From Xylaria sp. FL1777 (lineage: Eukaryota > Ascomycota > Sordariomycetes > Xylariales > Xylariaceae), in the NCBI GenBank assembly GCA_022578965.1, contig MU400694.1, positions 16,831-80,830 on the forward strand: 64,000 nt of DNA. Reading direction: 5' to 3'. This document shows, one piece after another, positions 1 through 9,564 of this stretch; the first letter of the stretch is position 1, and every line of letters begins with the position of its first letter. Position numbers and translations under genes: made by a program. The notes beneath the pieces are model-generated. The model was not told where the DNA came from and did no database searches. It saw only the letters and a program-made list of their open reading frames with translations.

Positions 1-372
1 GGGTTTATAATTAGCGAATGGGCATGCTCAGTATAGGTAGTGGCGGAACGGTTCTGTCCGACGACAGACGGCAGTCGATAATTTAGCGGGGAGCGAAAAA
101 ACCTTGGATTAATGAATGCAACAACAGCTCCCATTGCGTTCACTGTGGTCAGAACAAACATAGGCAAAGTACTTACGGTATATACTATTATTTGACCTCA
201 TTCTGTTTAGAATTTAGCTGCATAAAAGGACGAGCGTTTAACCACAACCAAACAAAGCGTTCAGGTATATCAGGTCCTAAAGAAGCGCATCGGCTTGGCG
301 CATCTGCTCCCTCCGTAACCCCTCCAGTTCACTGATAACCCGCGCAGAACAAAGGATAAAGATAATTGCAGG
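1..372. other. Upstream intergenic, window edge
   Basis: No recognisable coding sequence. It contains the presumed promoter and 5' leader of the SAICAR synthase gene that starts at 373. I see no convincing TATA box or known element. Confidence 0.5.
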
Positions 373-2299
373 ATGACAACATCAATAGTCACTTCAATCG
401 ACCTCAAGTCATTGCCTCTGGTGGCCCAGGTTGGTTGACGTCTTGCAGCCCACCTGTCTCTGGACCCAGGCACTGACAAAGGCGAATATGCAGGGTAAAG
501 TGAGAGAAATCTACGAGGCCAGCGACTCTACGCTCCTTCTTGTTACCTCGGATCGCATCTCTGCCTATGATGTAATCCTGGAGAATGGCGTTCAAGACAA
601 GGGCACTGTGCTCACCCTGCTCACAAACCATTGGCTTAACACGGTCCTGCCAGAGCACGTTCCCGGATTAAAACACCACCTCATCTCGTTGAACATTCCT
701 CCCACACTTAACATAAGCTCTGAAGAGAAGAAGCAACTCCGAGGCCGCTCGATGGTTGTCAACAAGTACCGTGTCTTTCCTATCGAGGCTATAGGTCCGG
801 TTCCTGCAAATTCGTCCGTTGCTCGACTATGCACTGACTCTCGCGGTTCTAGTACGCGGTTACATCACAGGTAGCTCTTGGGCCGAGTACAAGCAAAATG
901 GGACAGTGCACGGCATGCAACAGTCCAGCGGGCTAGAGCAATGCCAGGCCTTCCCTGGCGGCCCTATCTACACGCCGTCTAGTAAGCTGTTGCAATGCCC
1001 TCCAAAATTCGCTCAACTCAAGGCGTATGAATAACCGCTAATCGTCACTGCTATAGCGAAGGCGCCTGTGGGCGGGAAGGATGAGAATGTAGGCATTTGG
1101 AAATCAAAGTCTCTTTATTTCCCCCTTTGACGAGTCTGGGTTCATTGCTGCTGCAGACCTCCGAGACTATGCAGAGTGATTACCGCGTATGGAGAGAACT
1201 GACAGTCGATTTCGGACAGATAACCCCCGAGCAGGCGCGACAGATCGTCGGCGATAAATATGCCGATAAGATAGAGAACCTCGCTTTGGCCATTTACAAG
1301 GCTGCACACACCTATGCTGTAAGTGTCTTGCCAACCTTTGTTCGGCGCCCAAGAATCGGTCGAGCAAATCCCAAGACCAGATACCAGGGCATCTCTCGAC
1401 AAGTTCTTCGCGTCATTAAACGGACAGAGAGTAATTTTATGACAAGATCAACTGACTAGTCGGCGATGTAGCTTGAGAGGGGAATCATCGTTGCGGACAC
1501 CAAGTTCGAGTTTGGTGCGTCTCAAACTTAGTAACTATTAGGAGTCTCGTACTAGATGCTAATAGCCGCTGTAGGTCTCGATGAGGAGACAGACGAGGTG
1601 GTGTTGATCGACGAGGTTCTGTCAGTATTGCCCCTTCTAGGCTCGAATCCACACATGGAGGAGAGAAATACTGACGAACGGATGCAACCAGAACACCTGA
1701 CAGTTCACGATTCTGGCCAGCTGTAGACTATGCCCCGGGTCATGACCAGAAGAGCTTTGATAGTAAGATTGAAAACACCGAGACGATGATAAAGATGCTA
1801 ATTCACTCCGACTTAGAGCAGTATTTGCGTGATTGGTTGACTGGTACGCATTTGGAGTGCTTTATCCCCCATCCCGGCAAAGCCTTTGGCCCACATGCCT
1901 ATGCATGCTCCCGAGAATGCATAGGATAAACACAGGCAATAGTTTCTAACTCGTCAATTCTAATAGGTCAGGGCCTTAAAGGTAAAGAAGGTGTTTCGGT
2001 ATGTTTTCACCAGGCCCTATCAAAATTGAACGTGGAGTTTACTAATCAAGCGATTCAGATGACGGAAGATGTCCAGTACGTGGTCTAGACTCAATTCATT
2101 TCTTGGCTCACCAAATTCGCTGCCCCGATATGTCAAATACTCCTGCATGGCCCCCGAAGCCGAGTTGACTCTTTTTCATGGGTGGGGAATCTAACGCAAG
2201 ATTTTTGACAGGGCCCGAACGAGTGCCAAGTACCTTGAGGCTTTCCAGCGTCTGACCGGAGAGACCTTGGACCAGGCACTTGCCAAGCTGGAAAACTAA
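373..2299 (+). CDS. ADE1: SAICAR synthase, 12 exons
   Basis: Phosphoribosylaminoimidazole-succinocarboxamide synthase joins aspartate to CAIR in de novo purine synthesis (cytosol). Exons by hand: 373-429, 494-794, 853-981, 1057-1088, 1220-1318, 1472-1514, 1575-1620, 1692-1762, 1817-1843, 1967-1998, 2059-2075, 2212-2299. They total 942 nt (313 aa plus stop), close to the roughly 306 aa of yeast Ade1. Each junction is GT-AG, most with a CTRAY-like branch site, and rejoins family blocks: GKVREIY, SDRISAYDVILENG, VRGYITGSSWAEY, TKFEFGLDEETDEV, TPDSSRFWPA, LRDWLTG and SAKYLEAFQRLTGE. Read without splicing it looks like a frameshifted pseudogene, but no lesion is needed to explain it. Eleven introns in 1.9 kb is many for a filamentous ascomycete. 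Intron 9 (1844-1966) contains a perfect hairpin. Confidence 0.9.
1844..1966 (+). other. ADE1 intron 9 with hairpin; possible diverged introner
   Basis: This 123-nt intron has a perfect 9-bp inverted repeat, CCTATGCAT at 1898-1906 and ATGCATAGG at 1917-1925, around a 10-nt loop. The 16-mer at 1901-1916 (ATGCATGCTCCCGAGA) occurs exactly in the near-identical intron pair described at 25584-25710 (reverse complement, 25643-25658) and 55106-55232 (plus strand, 55158-55173). Offset from the intron edge is also similar (58 against 53), and a TGGAGT lies near offset 10-11 in both when the other intron is read antisense. Homology is my inference from these matches. Confidence 0.45.
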
Positions 2300-3308
2300 G
2301 CGAGTTCGTCCAAGATGCTAGCAATACGAGGCGCGGGACCGTCGGCTCTCGTTAACCGCATGTTGAACAAGACTGCTTCAAGAGGTGGCTGTTGCGATGT
2401 CTATGGCACGAGAGTGAAGTTGCCTCTTCGTCGCATTGAATTGTAGTGTGAAGGCTAGCAAATAGAGTAGCAGTGAACCCAGCCCTTGGGATGTATTTCG
2501 GGGCAGCGCAAAACCTATCGAGGTCATATCAAACTAGGGGTGAAACCCCTTGGTTTCCGTCTGTGCGATTTCTGACAGCGTGTCTCTATGAACTGGGGAG
2601 TGATCATAATTCCGGAACTCTGCTAGCTGCTCTCGGCTCGCTTCCGCTATGGGGTTTTCTTGCATTTGATAGCTTGAACAGCTTGAGCGGTGGTTCTACC
2701 CATAGGATGCGTTGCACCAATTGGCGGTGTTAGTCGACGTAATGACGGTGTAGAAAGCGTGACGAGTAGGAGAATTCAAGCAATAAACCGGGGTATGGTG
2801 GGGTTTATCGGCGATCTGTTGCCCTTTTCGAGTCAGATTTGGGCGGAGAATTATACCAAGAGCTGCTCCAAAATACCACCAAGCCTCGTCTGGGAGGCGG
2901 CTGGGCTTGTCCAAGCAGGATGACTATGCGCCCAGCAAACCGGTTGTTCGGATTCCCCCTGACTTGGAAAAGGAGGCGAGAAGAATGTTCTCAGTGGTCT
3001 GCGGCTTCGGCATACCTAACAATAATGGGCAGGTCGAAACTTTATCGAGATCTCTGGTTGCATCGGACCCTGTCCCGGAGCACACGGATGGAGTGATGTT
3101 TCTAAAATCAATAGTGTTTCTGAATCAAAACGGGGCGGAGTGGGAAACGGTATATAGTTGGCCATGTCCTGCTCTACGGCTCCCTCAAGAGGGGGATATC
3201 CCAAATCGCGCGGCTGTCTGAAACAGGCTGCCTCAAATCTACTTCTTTTGAGCTCGTCGGCTGCCAACATACCAACCTTTCCCTTTTGCTACCTGCAAAT
3301 TAGACAAG
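2300..3308. other. Intergenic with unassigned short ORFs
   Basis: Open stretches of 60-104 codons occur on both strands (for example 2473-2733, 2907-3221), but the longest lack an in-frame ATG at the listed start and I recognise no family in them. The last 160 bp hold the cutinase promoter. Confidence 0.5.
3151..3157 (+). promoter_or_regulatory. TATA-like box of the cutinase gene
   Basis: TATATAG lies 158 bp upstream of the cutinase ATG and is followed by a pyrimidine-rich leader. The position fits an RNA polymerase II TATA element with a leader of roughly 130 nt. This is inference from sequence and spacing only. Confidence 0.4.
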
Positions 3309-4016
3309 ATGAAGGCTTCCCTGTTGCTCTCCACGGCGCTCATCGGTCTGGGTTCCGCCGTGCCCATGACCTTCGATCTCTCGGATGAGATGATCGCCAA
3401 GCTCAAGTCAGGCAAAAGCTCAGGCGTGCTCGAGGTCTCAGCAACCGGCACGACGGCGAACGAGTTTCTCGACGGCGGTTGCCGCGCCGTGATCTTCCTC
3501 TACGCCCGCGGGAGCACGCAGGAGGGCAACATCGGTAGCTCTCCGGGCCCGCAGACCATCGACGAGCTGAAGGCCAAGGTGGGCACTGCCACCGTTGCCG
3601 CTCAGGGCCTCGACTATCCCGCGAGTCTGCTGGACAACCTCCGTATCGAGGGCTGCGACCCGGCTGACGCAGCCAAATTCGGCGACCTCATCACCAAGGC
3701 CGCCACGCAGTGCCCGGCCTCCAAGCTCGTCCTCGCCGGCTACAGCCAGGGCGCCGCACTGGTACACGCGGCTTCCAAGCTGCTCACCGCGGCCGTGGTG
3801 AGCAAGGTCGCTGCTGCCGTCACGTTCGGAGACACGCACAAGAAACAGGACGGCGGCGTGATTCCCAACATCAGCCCTTCGCGGACGCTTATCTTATGCC
3901 ACGATGGCGACCTGGTATGCGATGGCACGCTGATCATCACCGATGCGCACCACGATTATGAGGATCTGGCCCCGACGGCCGTTAGCTTTATTGTTAATAA
4001 GCTTGTAGGGCTGTGA
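3309..4016 (+). CDS. Secreted cutinase (CE5 family)
   Basis: Intronless 235-aa protein. Residues 1-17 form a signal peptide with likely cleavage after GLGSA. The fold signature is cutinase/acetylxylan esterase: the FLYARGSTQEGNIGS block, nucleophile Ser146 in GYSQG, catalytic Asp201 in the Cys-HDGDLVC segment, and His214 or His215 in DAHHDY. Length is normal for fungal cutinases, which hydrolyse ester bonds of plant cutin outside the cell. The codons are GC-rich. It faces a second secreted-protein gene tail to tail (stops 350 bp apart). Family assignment is firm; substrate preference (cutin against other polyesters) is not visible. Confidence 0.93.
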   Translation: MKASLLLSTALIGLGSAVPMTFDLSDEMIAKLKSGKSSGVLEVSATGTTANEFLDGGCRAVIFLYARGSTQEGNIGSSPGPQTIDELKAKVGTATVAAQGLDYPASLLDNLRIEGCDPADAAKFGDLITKAATQCPASKLVLAGYSQGAALVHAASKLLTAAVVSKVAAAVTFGDTHKKQDGGVIPNISPSRTLILCHDGDLVCDGTLIITDAHHDYEDLAPTAVSFIVNKLVGL

Positions 4017-4365
4017 GCGGGCTTCGAGTTGGATTAATCGAAATTTTCATTGGGATAATTACACGAGTAACGCAGATGCTTGGCATGGTAATGACGACTA
4101 CATGAACATATATATACTTTACTTACTCTAGTATTAAATACATGTACCGAGATACATACTCTGAACCCCAATATAAGCTAATTTTATTTGGTAACGGAAT
4201 CACCACGAGGAATATATTGCAACCCCAAGGTTCACATTGAATACTATCGCATAGGGACTACTTATTTACTATACCTAAGATCTGGGGTAAGACCCACGGT
4301 AATATCCATGTGATAGGTGAAGGTTACCATAGTTTTCCTCGAGTATGTAGAAACTTAGCCCCAGC
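4017..4365. other. Convergent intergenic, AT-rich
   Basis: Shared 3' flank of the cutinase gene and the oppositely oriented secreted-protein gene. It is rich in TATA/ATACAT tracts that could serve polyadenylation on either strand. I see no coding signal. Confidence 0.5.
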
Positions 4366-5567
4366 TTATTGCAACGTTCCCTTAATCTCAAAGTCAGACG
4401 TCGCGACGCAAGTCGTGTAAGTCTCGACGAAGACACCGCCGCCAATGGTATAGTTGTCCGACTTAGATGTGCAGCTCAGCAGAGATTTGATGTCCTTGTC
4501 TCCAATGCTTTGGAACCGTGTCCTAGAGAAGAAAGGGGTTAGCGATGTAAATTTCTCATTGCATATGTTTAAATGGGATGGTAGAACTCACGCTCCAGAG
4601 GCGCCGTCGTCACAAGTCCACGTCTGGTTAATGCGGAGCAGGTCCTTGTCGTCGAGGACCCAGTCGAAGTGGGTGGGCGGCACGTCGGCCGCGTTGGCCT
4701 CGAAGACGGTGCAGCTGTAGGGCGTGATGTAGACGCCGCCCTGGGGCCCGTGGAGCGCGGGCTCGTCGCAGGTCATGCGCGGCGAGTAGTTGAGCGCCTC
4801 GTTGATCAGGTGGAACGTCATGTTCGAGAAGCCCGGGTCGAGCCCGAAGGTCGTCGTCCGCGTCACCCACACCAGGTCCTTGACCGTCCAGTCCGGCGTC
4901 GCCTCGGACGCCGCCGCGCACTGCCGCGTCGGCGCCGGCAGGATCTCCACGATGGTCGCGGCGAAGGACTGCTGCGAGCCGGCGTTCGACGCGCAGGCTG
5001 TCCGGCGCGACTGGTCGTCGAATGTGCAGTCGAAGCCCGTTATGCCGAGCTGGCCTGTGGCGCGCATCGGCTTTCTAAGGTGGCGATCGGTCAGGCCAGT
5101 GTGCTAGGAGAGGATCAGGAGAAGGGGGGAACTCACCCTGTCGTCGGACATGTCCAGGTCTGTCGGATCTGGACGGTGTGGGTATCCCACCAGACCAACT
5201 GGAACTCAGTCTTGACAGACGTGCTGGCGCCCGTGCACGTGTACCAGTTGTACGTGGGCGTCCTGCCGGCCAACTGTCGGGTGTACTCCTCAGAGAACTC
5301 CTTTCCTTGCGCCGAGCACTGCACCGAGGCCCCGTCGAAGTCGCTCTGGAGCGCGAAGGCCACGCGAGCCTCGTCGAAGTCGTTGTCCGGAGGCGGCCAG
5401 GTCGCGCCGCTGGAGAACTTGGTCAGAGTCCAGTTCAAGTTGCTGAAGACCCATGGCTGAGAAGCTGCGTGGCCGATGTCGTTGAGCTGCGGGCAGAGAT
5501 CTGCCGCGTGTCCAACGCCCGCGAGAGCAGCGAGGAAGAGGAGGGACGAGGAAGCCTTGAAAGCCAT
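4366..5567 (-). CDS. Secreted Cys-containing protein with two related repeats
   Basis: Three exons on the minus strand (5567-5137, 5074-4592, 4522-4366) give 356 aa. Introns of 62 and 69 nt start GTGAGT and end TTAG and CTAG. Residues 1-21 are a signal peptide. The mature part looks like an internal duplication. The first half has PWVFSNLNWTL, then VAFALQ, VQCSAQG, YNWYTCTG and IRQTWTC. The second has DWTVKDLVWVT, then MTFHLI, MTCDEPA, ITPYSCT and INQTWTC. A C-terminal tail has further cysteines. I do not recognise a named family; it could be an apoplastic effector-like or wall-associated protein. Codons are GC-rich like the adjacent cutinase. Confidence 0.8.
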
Positions 5568-6891
5568 CGTGAGAACAACTTGAGGGATGAACTAGGTAGA
5601 CTAAGTTGTTGAGAGCCCGGAGCGAGGCAATGATCTGCTTAAAATATATACTTTTTCATCTGCTCTTCTGCTTCTCCTTCCGTTTCCATGCTGGTGACCT
5701 GAACCCCCCGTCCTCTGTTTACCCCCTTTCATTTTCCACTTCCAGCAATTCGCAGCTTCTAGCAATATCACCTCGCCGCGGCCGTGCAGTTCGACGAAAC
5801 ATCCTTGACCTGGACGGGTGGCAAGCCGCGACCTGCGTTGGGCAGGTAGGTAGTAGAGTCGACTAACTGAATGGGTCGACAGCCAAGACGACGTTGCTTC
5901 CAATGCACCCCACGATCTGTACTCCTCTTGCCCCCGAGCGGAATCTTACTGGTCCGGATGCCGCCCTGCGTCGTCCTGCCATCTCGATCGGGACGTCGGA
6001 GACGCAAGGTCACCACCTTATGGGATTTTCCCAACTCCAAAGTTTGGTGAGCGCCTACATGGTACTTTTGTCTCCCCACCATTAACTCAATTTCCATCCC
6101 TGTTGCTCGAACGGATGAAGAAGGAGCAAGAGTCTCCCGACCGCCTGATCTGGCGAGAGTCAGAGCATGATGGTGTCGTTTTTGGCGCGCGCGAAGTGGG
6201 ATGACTACTGCCCGCCCTGTGGATTGTTGACTTTGCTGGCTGTGCCGGTCGGTTAAGGTATCCAGAATAATTATACAAATTCGAGTAAATGGCGTCGGAA
6301 TTCGACGTGGAGGGCCCGAGAGAGCGAGAGCGAGGTTATATAAGCCTGCAAACCCGCCGCGGTCTTCCACTGCTATCGATAATGCTGCGATGGTAAGCTT
6401 GGTAATATCGTGTGATTGGCCGTGGACAAGATTCTTAGACAGGTATTACATTTAAAATTTCGTGTTATGCTTTGTACTGGAGTACTTAATCTTAAGATAA
6501 ATGTAAACTGTGTGCAGTTAGGAGTGCTTCAAGTCAGATGAGGCTTGAACGACGTAGCTAAGTAAACGGTTCTGACTGACTCGGGTAGTAGTAATCATGA
6601 ACGGGTTCTTCAATTGGAAATTTTGAAACATGAAACGATGTTATCGACTTGTTATAATTATTCCCGCTTGTATGCGATTCATTGAAGTTCCCTGCCTACT
6701 ACTGTTGAGCTCGATTATCTACTTTATTAACTCTTAAAAGTGAAGCTCTCCTGTTATCCTGCCAGTAGTGGGTGAGTCAAAGTCGTTTAAACTTGTACCG
6801 TCAGTTAATTGCTTCACGCGGTAAAAACATTAACACTGGTTACATAATGATGAATATATACATATATAGTATCTATGATAGAATCCCAGAA
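5568..6891. other. Intergenic, AT-rich in the middle
   Basis: It lies between two minus-strand genes and so holds the promoter of the two-repeat secreted protein and the 3' flank of Lunapark. A 200-codon open frame at 5768-6370 (minus) is low in complexity and matches nothing I know. At 6336 a TATATAAG motif on the plus strand has no convincing gene after it. 6380-6760 is notably AT-rich. Confidence 0.5.
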
Positions 6892-8187
6892 CTACGGCAC
6901 CATCTGCGACTTTTTATCACGTCTCTTTGCCCGAAACTCTTGCATGTTGCGCCTCGTCTCCGCCTCGCTCTGGGTATTGTCGTCGCCCTCCCCTTCGACC
7001 TTTACCACATCACTGGATCGATCACTCTCTCTTTCGTCGGTGCTCCTACTCTCATCGCGAAACGTCTTCTTGCCACCCAATACCTCTTGTATGATCTTTT
7101 TACCCTCGTCCATTTCGCCGTTGGTGGCTCCACAGCCCATACATTTCCAAGCCCCGAGCTCAGCTACATTCTTTACCCCAGGGGGTGCTTGACCGTTAAC
7201 AAGTCGGCACTTGTGACATATCAAAACGATGCGATTCTTGGGCGCTGTCTCGTCCTCGCCAAGCATAAGGTCCAAGATGCGGTCATACCAGCGAGGGGGT
7301 CCGGGATTCAACTCGTACTGATTGTAAGTTGGTGGAAGGGGTCCCGCATTGGGAGCGAATTCTTCGATTGGTTGGTGTTGTGGCGATGATGGGATTGGCT
7401 CGAGACTCGGGCTCGAAAACTGGCCGTGCCGGTTCGGAGGCAGACCCGAAGCAGTTGAAGGCCTTTGAATGTTGGCAGTAGGGGGCGGAGGAAGGTGTGT
7501 TCTTCCGGTGAGATGACTGGAGTCGATACTTTGACGATGTTTCTTCCTCGAGCCATCGTGGTCTGGTGTCGGGGCCCCGTCGTTTGCATCCTTCTGCTTC
7601 TTTGCCTTGTTCCGCTTCTCGCTCGAGCCTCCGTATTTCTCGAGTAATTCGAGGGTTGAATCATATCTGGTAGCGTCCTTGAGCTTTTGAATGGTCTTGG
7701 CGCGCTCTTCTTGCCGGGCCTTGAGACGGGACTCGAGGCTATCTAATCGGAAACTGTAGTATTCGTTGGCGACTGTTCGGACGACGTAGATGCTAGTCTG
7801 GAAGTCAGCATGGCATCCCAGAGTGAGCGGCTGACAGGGTGGTGGCTCTCACAGCACGGGCCCGCCGGCCATACCGGTCCATTCCCAGGGACCTAGGTTC
7901 TGCCATCCCACCACCAGAGTCAAGACAATGGCGTAGACCAGGTATCCGAAGGCGAGATAGAGGGTCCACAAGAGCTTGATGCGGCGGGAGCTGTTGCGCA
8001 CTTGCTCTAGCTGGGCTTGGGTATTTGTGATCTTGGTGGAGAGGGTCGCGAGGGTCTTCTCAAACTCGGCTGGGGAAAGGCCATCACCCTGCTCACGAGG
8101 AAGAGAGATTAGTGATGGGTGACAAGTTTCTCTGCGTGGACGAGGGATCGGGCTTGAGCTTACCTTCCAGGGCCAAAGCGACACCAT
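6892..8187 (-). CDS. LNP1: Lunapark-type ER junction protein
   Basis: Exons 8187-8164, 8088-7853 and 7792-6892 encode 386 aa. Introns are 75 and 60 nt; the second splice restores GGPVLIYVVRTV. Lunapark stabilises three-way junctions of tubular ER. Visible features are an N-terminal MVSLWPWK, a coiled segment, two membrane segments (LLWTLYLAFGYLVYAIVLTL and the one around GGPVLIYVV), the conserved TRYDSTLELLEKYGG block, then PRWYDRILDLMLGEDE and a C-terminal zinc ribbon with CHKC and CMGC pairs. The tail is acidic and charged, as usual in the family. It is divergent from the golgin gene. Confidence 0.93.
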
Positions 8188-8329
8188 GTTGTTGTCGGGT
8201 TGATGTCAAGGGCTGAATTACAAGACCATGGCGGAAGTTTATATTGTTTATACCTTCGAGAGGGCGAGAGGCGGGAGAGAGACAGGCGACTGGGGAAAAA
8301 AAGGCAAGACTACTGGGATGTAGTGGTAT

Positions 8330-8372
8330 GTAGGAGAAAAATGTAGGAGAATGTAGGAGAGTGTAGGAGCCG
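8330..8372. repeat. GTAGGAG short tandem repeat
   Basis: Four spaced copies of a TGTAGGAG-like unit follow one another in the Lunapark upstream region. It is a simple-sequence repeat with no evident regulatory meaning. Confidence 0.6.
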
Positions 8373-8779
8373 AAAGAGAGAGAGAGAGGTAGAGGATAGC
8401 TTCAAGTTTGGTGGCTGCCTTGGGTACCTGACCTATACCTGTGCATCTACATGTAGGGAGGTATCTCGTGTAGCCATGTATCTACTACTGTAGTACGCAG
8501 TATAGGGGGTGGAAGGACTATGTAGTGTATGCGAGCTATCCAAGGCGGTGGGTATGTATATAAGGGTTTACGAAGGTATTGTAACACAGAAAGGACGACA
8601 AAGAGAATAAAGAGAAGGGGAGACAATGTTGAGAGAATGTGATGATGTTCAATTTTGGTGGTGGTATTATTGTTGTCATGAAGTGGAAATGTGGAAATCT
8701 GTAGGTGACCTACATGCAGGCTAGCTAGCTGTACCTGCTGTAGATGGGGCGGTGACGACAGAAATCAGCTGTGCTGGAA

Positions 8780-9010
8780 CATGTGCCTAAGTAGGTAAAT
8801 AGCGGGTAGATAGTGGGTATCCTACCTACAGTAGGTACCTAAAACATTTGCAACATGTAGGTACCTACCTAGGCAAGTAGGTATGTTTTAGGATGTTTTA
8901 GGTGAAGCCTTAGTGCTTCTTCCTTTATAAACCTTCTCTGTAGCCAATAAGAACCTACCTAGGTACCTATGTAGGTACCTTCTACGGGTAGAAATTAAGT
9001 AGGTATACGG
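8780..9010. repeat. Cluster of GTAGGTACCTAC palindromic words
   Basis: Repeated TAGGTACCTA and ACCTACCTAGG words form overlapping perfect palindromes. The same vocabulary returns near 26455-26520, 43780-43890, 43990-44010 and 58965-59300, always outside coding sequence. Confidence 0.6.
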
Positions 9011-9564
9011 GAGGTAGGTACACGCACGCCGTACGCCTAGAAGGTCCCTCTCCATAAGATGTATACATGTACATACACGTGCAAGTGTTATCCATGGGCA
9101 GGGTCAGTGTCGTTGGCGGCCGGTTTGAATCTGAATCTGACATCTTCATCATTCGAACCCAGCCTTAGGTAGTATCTGACCTTGACCATTTCGACGGATG
9201 GCTCGTGAGTTATAGAGCAGATGATTCCCGATAATTCCGAGCTCCTCTCGTACTCTTCTTATTGTAATACCCGAGTCTTCGTATCCCTCAATTATCCGCA
9301 TACATATTGCCGTCCCCCCTTTGAATCGCTGCTGAGGTGACGCCTTTCCATCTCTGAGCCATCTGACCAAAGCCCCATCATCGACCCCCACCGATACCGC
9401 CCTACCTGCGATTTGCGAGAAGTTGTACACGTTGTACGCACTTTGGGCCAGCTTGGCGCATGGAGGCGAGTCACGTTGCTGGTTCCCAGGGCGCGTCTGA
9501 GAAGAGAAGAGACGAGGCAGGCGAGACGAAGACAAGGAAAAAGGGCGAGGTTGAATAAGCCATC

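Larger units (their letters stand above)
8188..9564. other. Divergent promoter region rich in short repeats
   Basis: Shared upstream region of the Lunapark and golgin genes. It holds GTAGGAG-type direct repeats near 8330-8370 and, from about 8780 to 9010, many copies of palindromic words built from GTAGGTA, TACCTAC and ACCTAGGT. A 128-codon minus-strand frame (9149-9535) overlaps the golgin leader and is probably chance. Confidence 0.6.

Noticed and set aside
373..2299. SAICAR synthase as a frameshifted pseudogene
   Set aside because: At first sight the family blocks lie in different frames with stops between them. Each break is explained by a GT-AG intron, most with a branch site, and the 12 exons sum to 942 nt with one open frame.
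5768..6370. 200-codon minus-strand ORF
   Set aside because: Low-complexity, Arg/Thr-rich translation with no family features, lying in a promoter region.
7465..7664. Frameshift inside the Lunapark third exon
   Set aside because: An apparent shift came from misreading one base. The correct sequence keeps one frame from the TRYDSTLELL block to the zinc ribbon.
9149..9535. 128-codon minus-strand ORF upstream of the golgin gene
   Set aside because: Overlaps the golgin promoter/leader, shows no conserved motif, and has poor codon bias.
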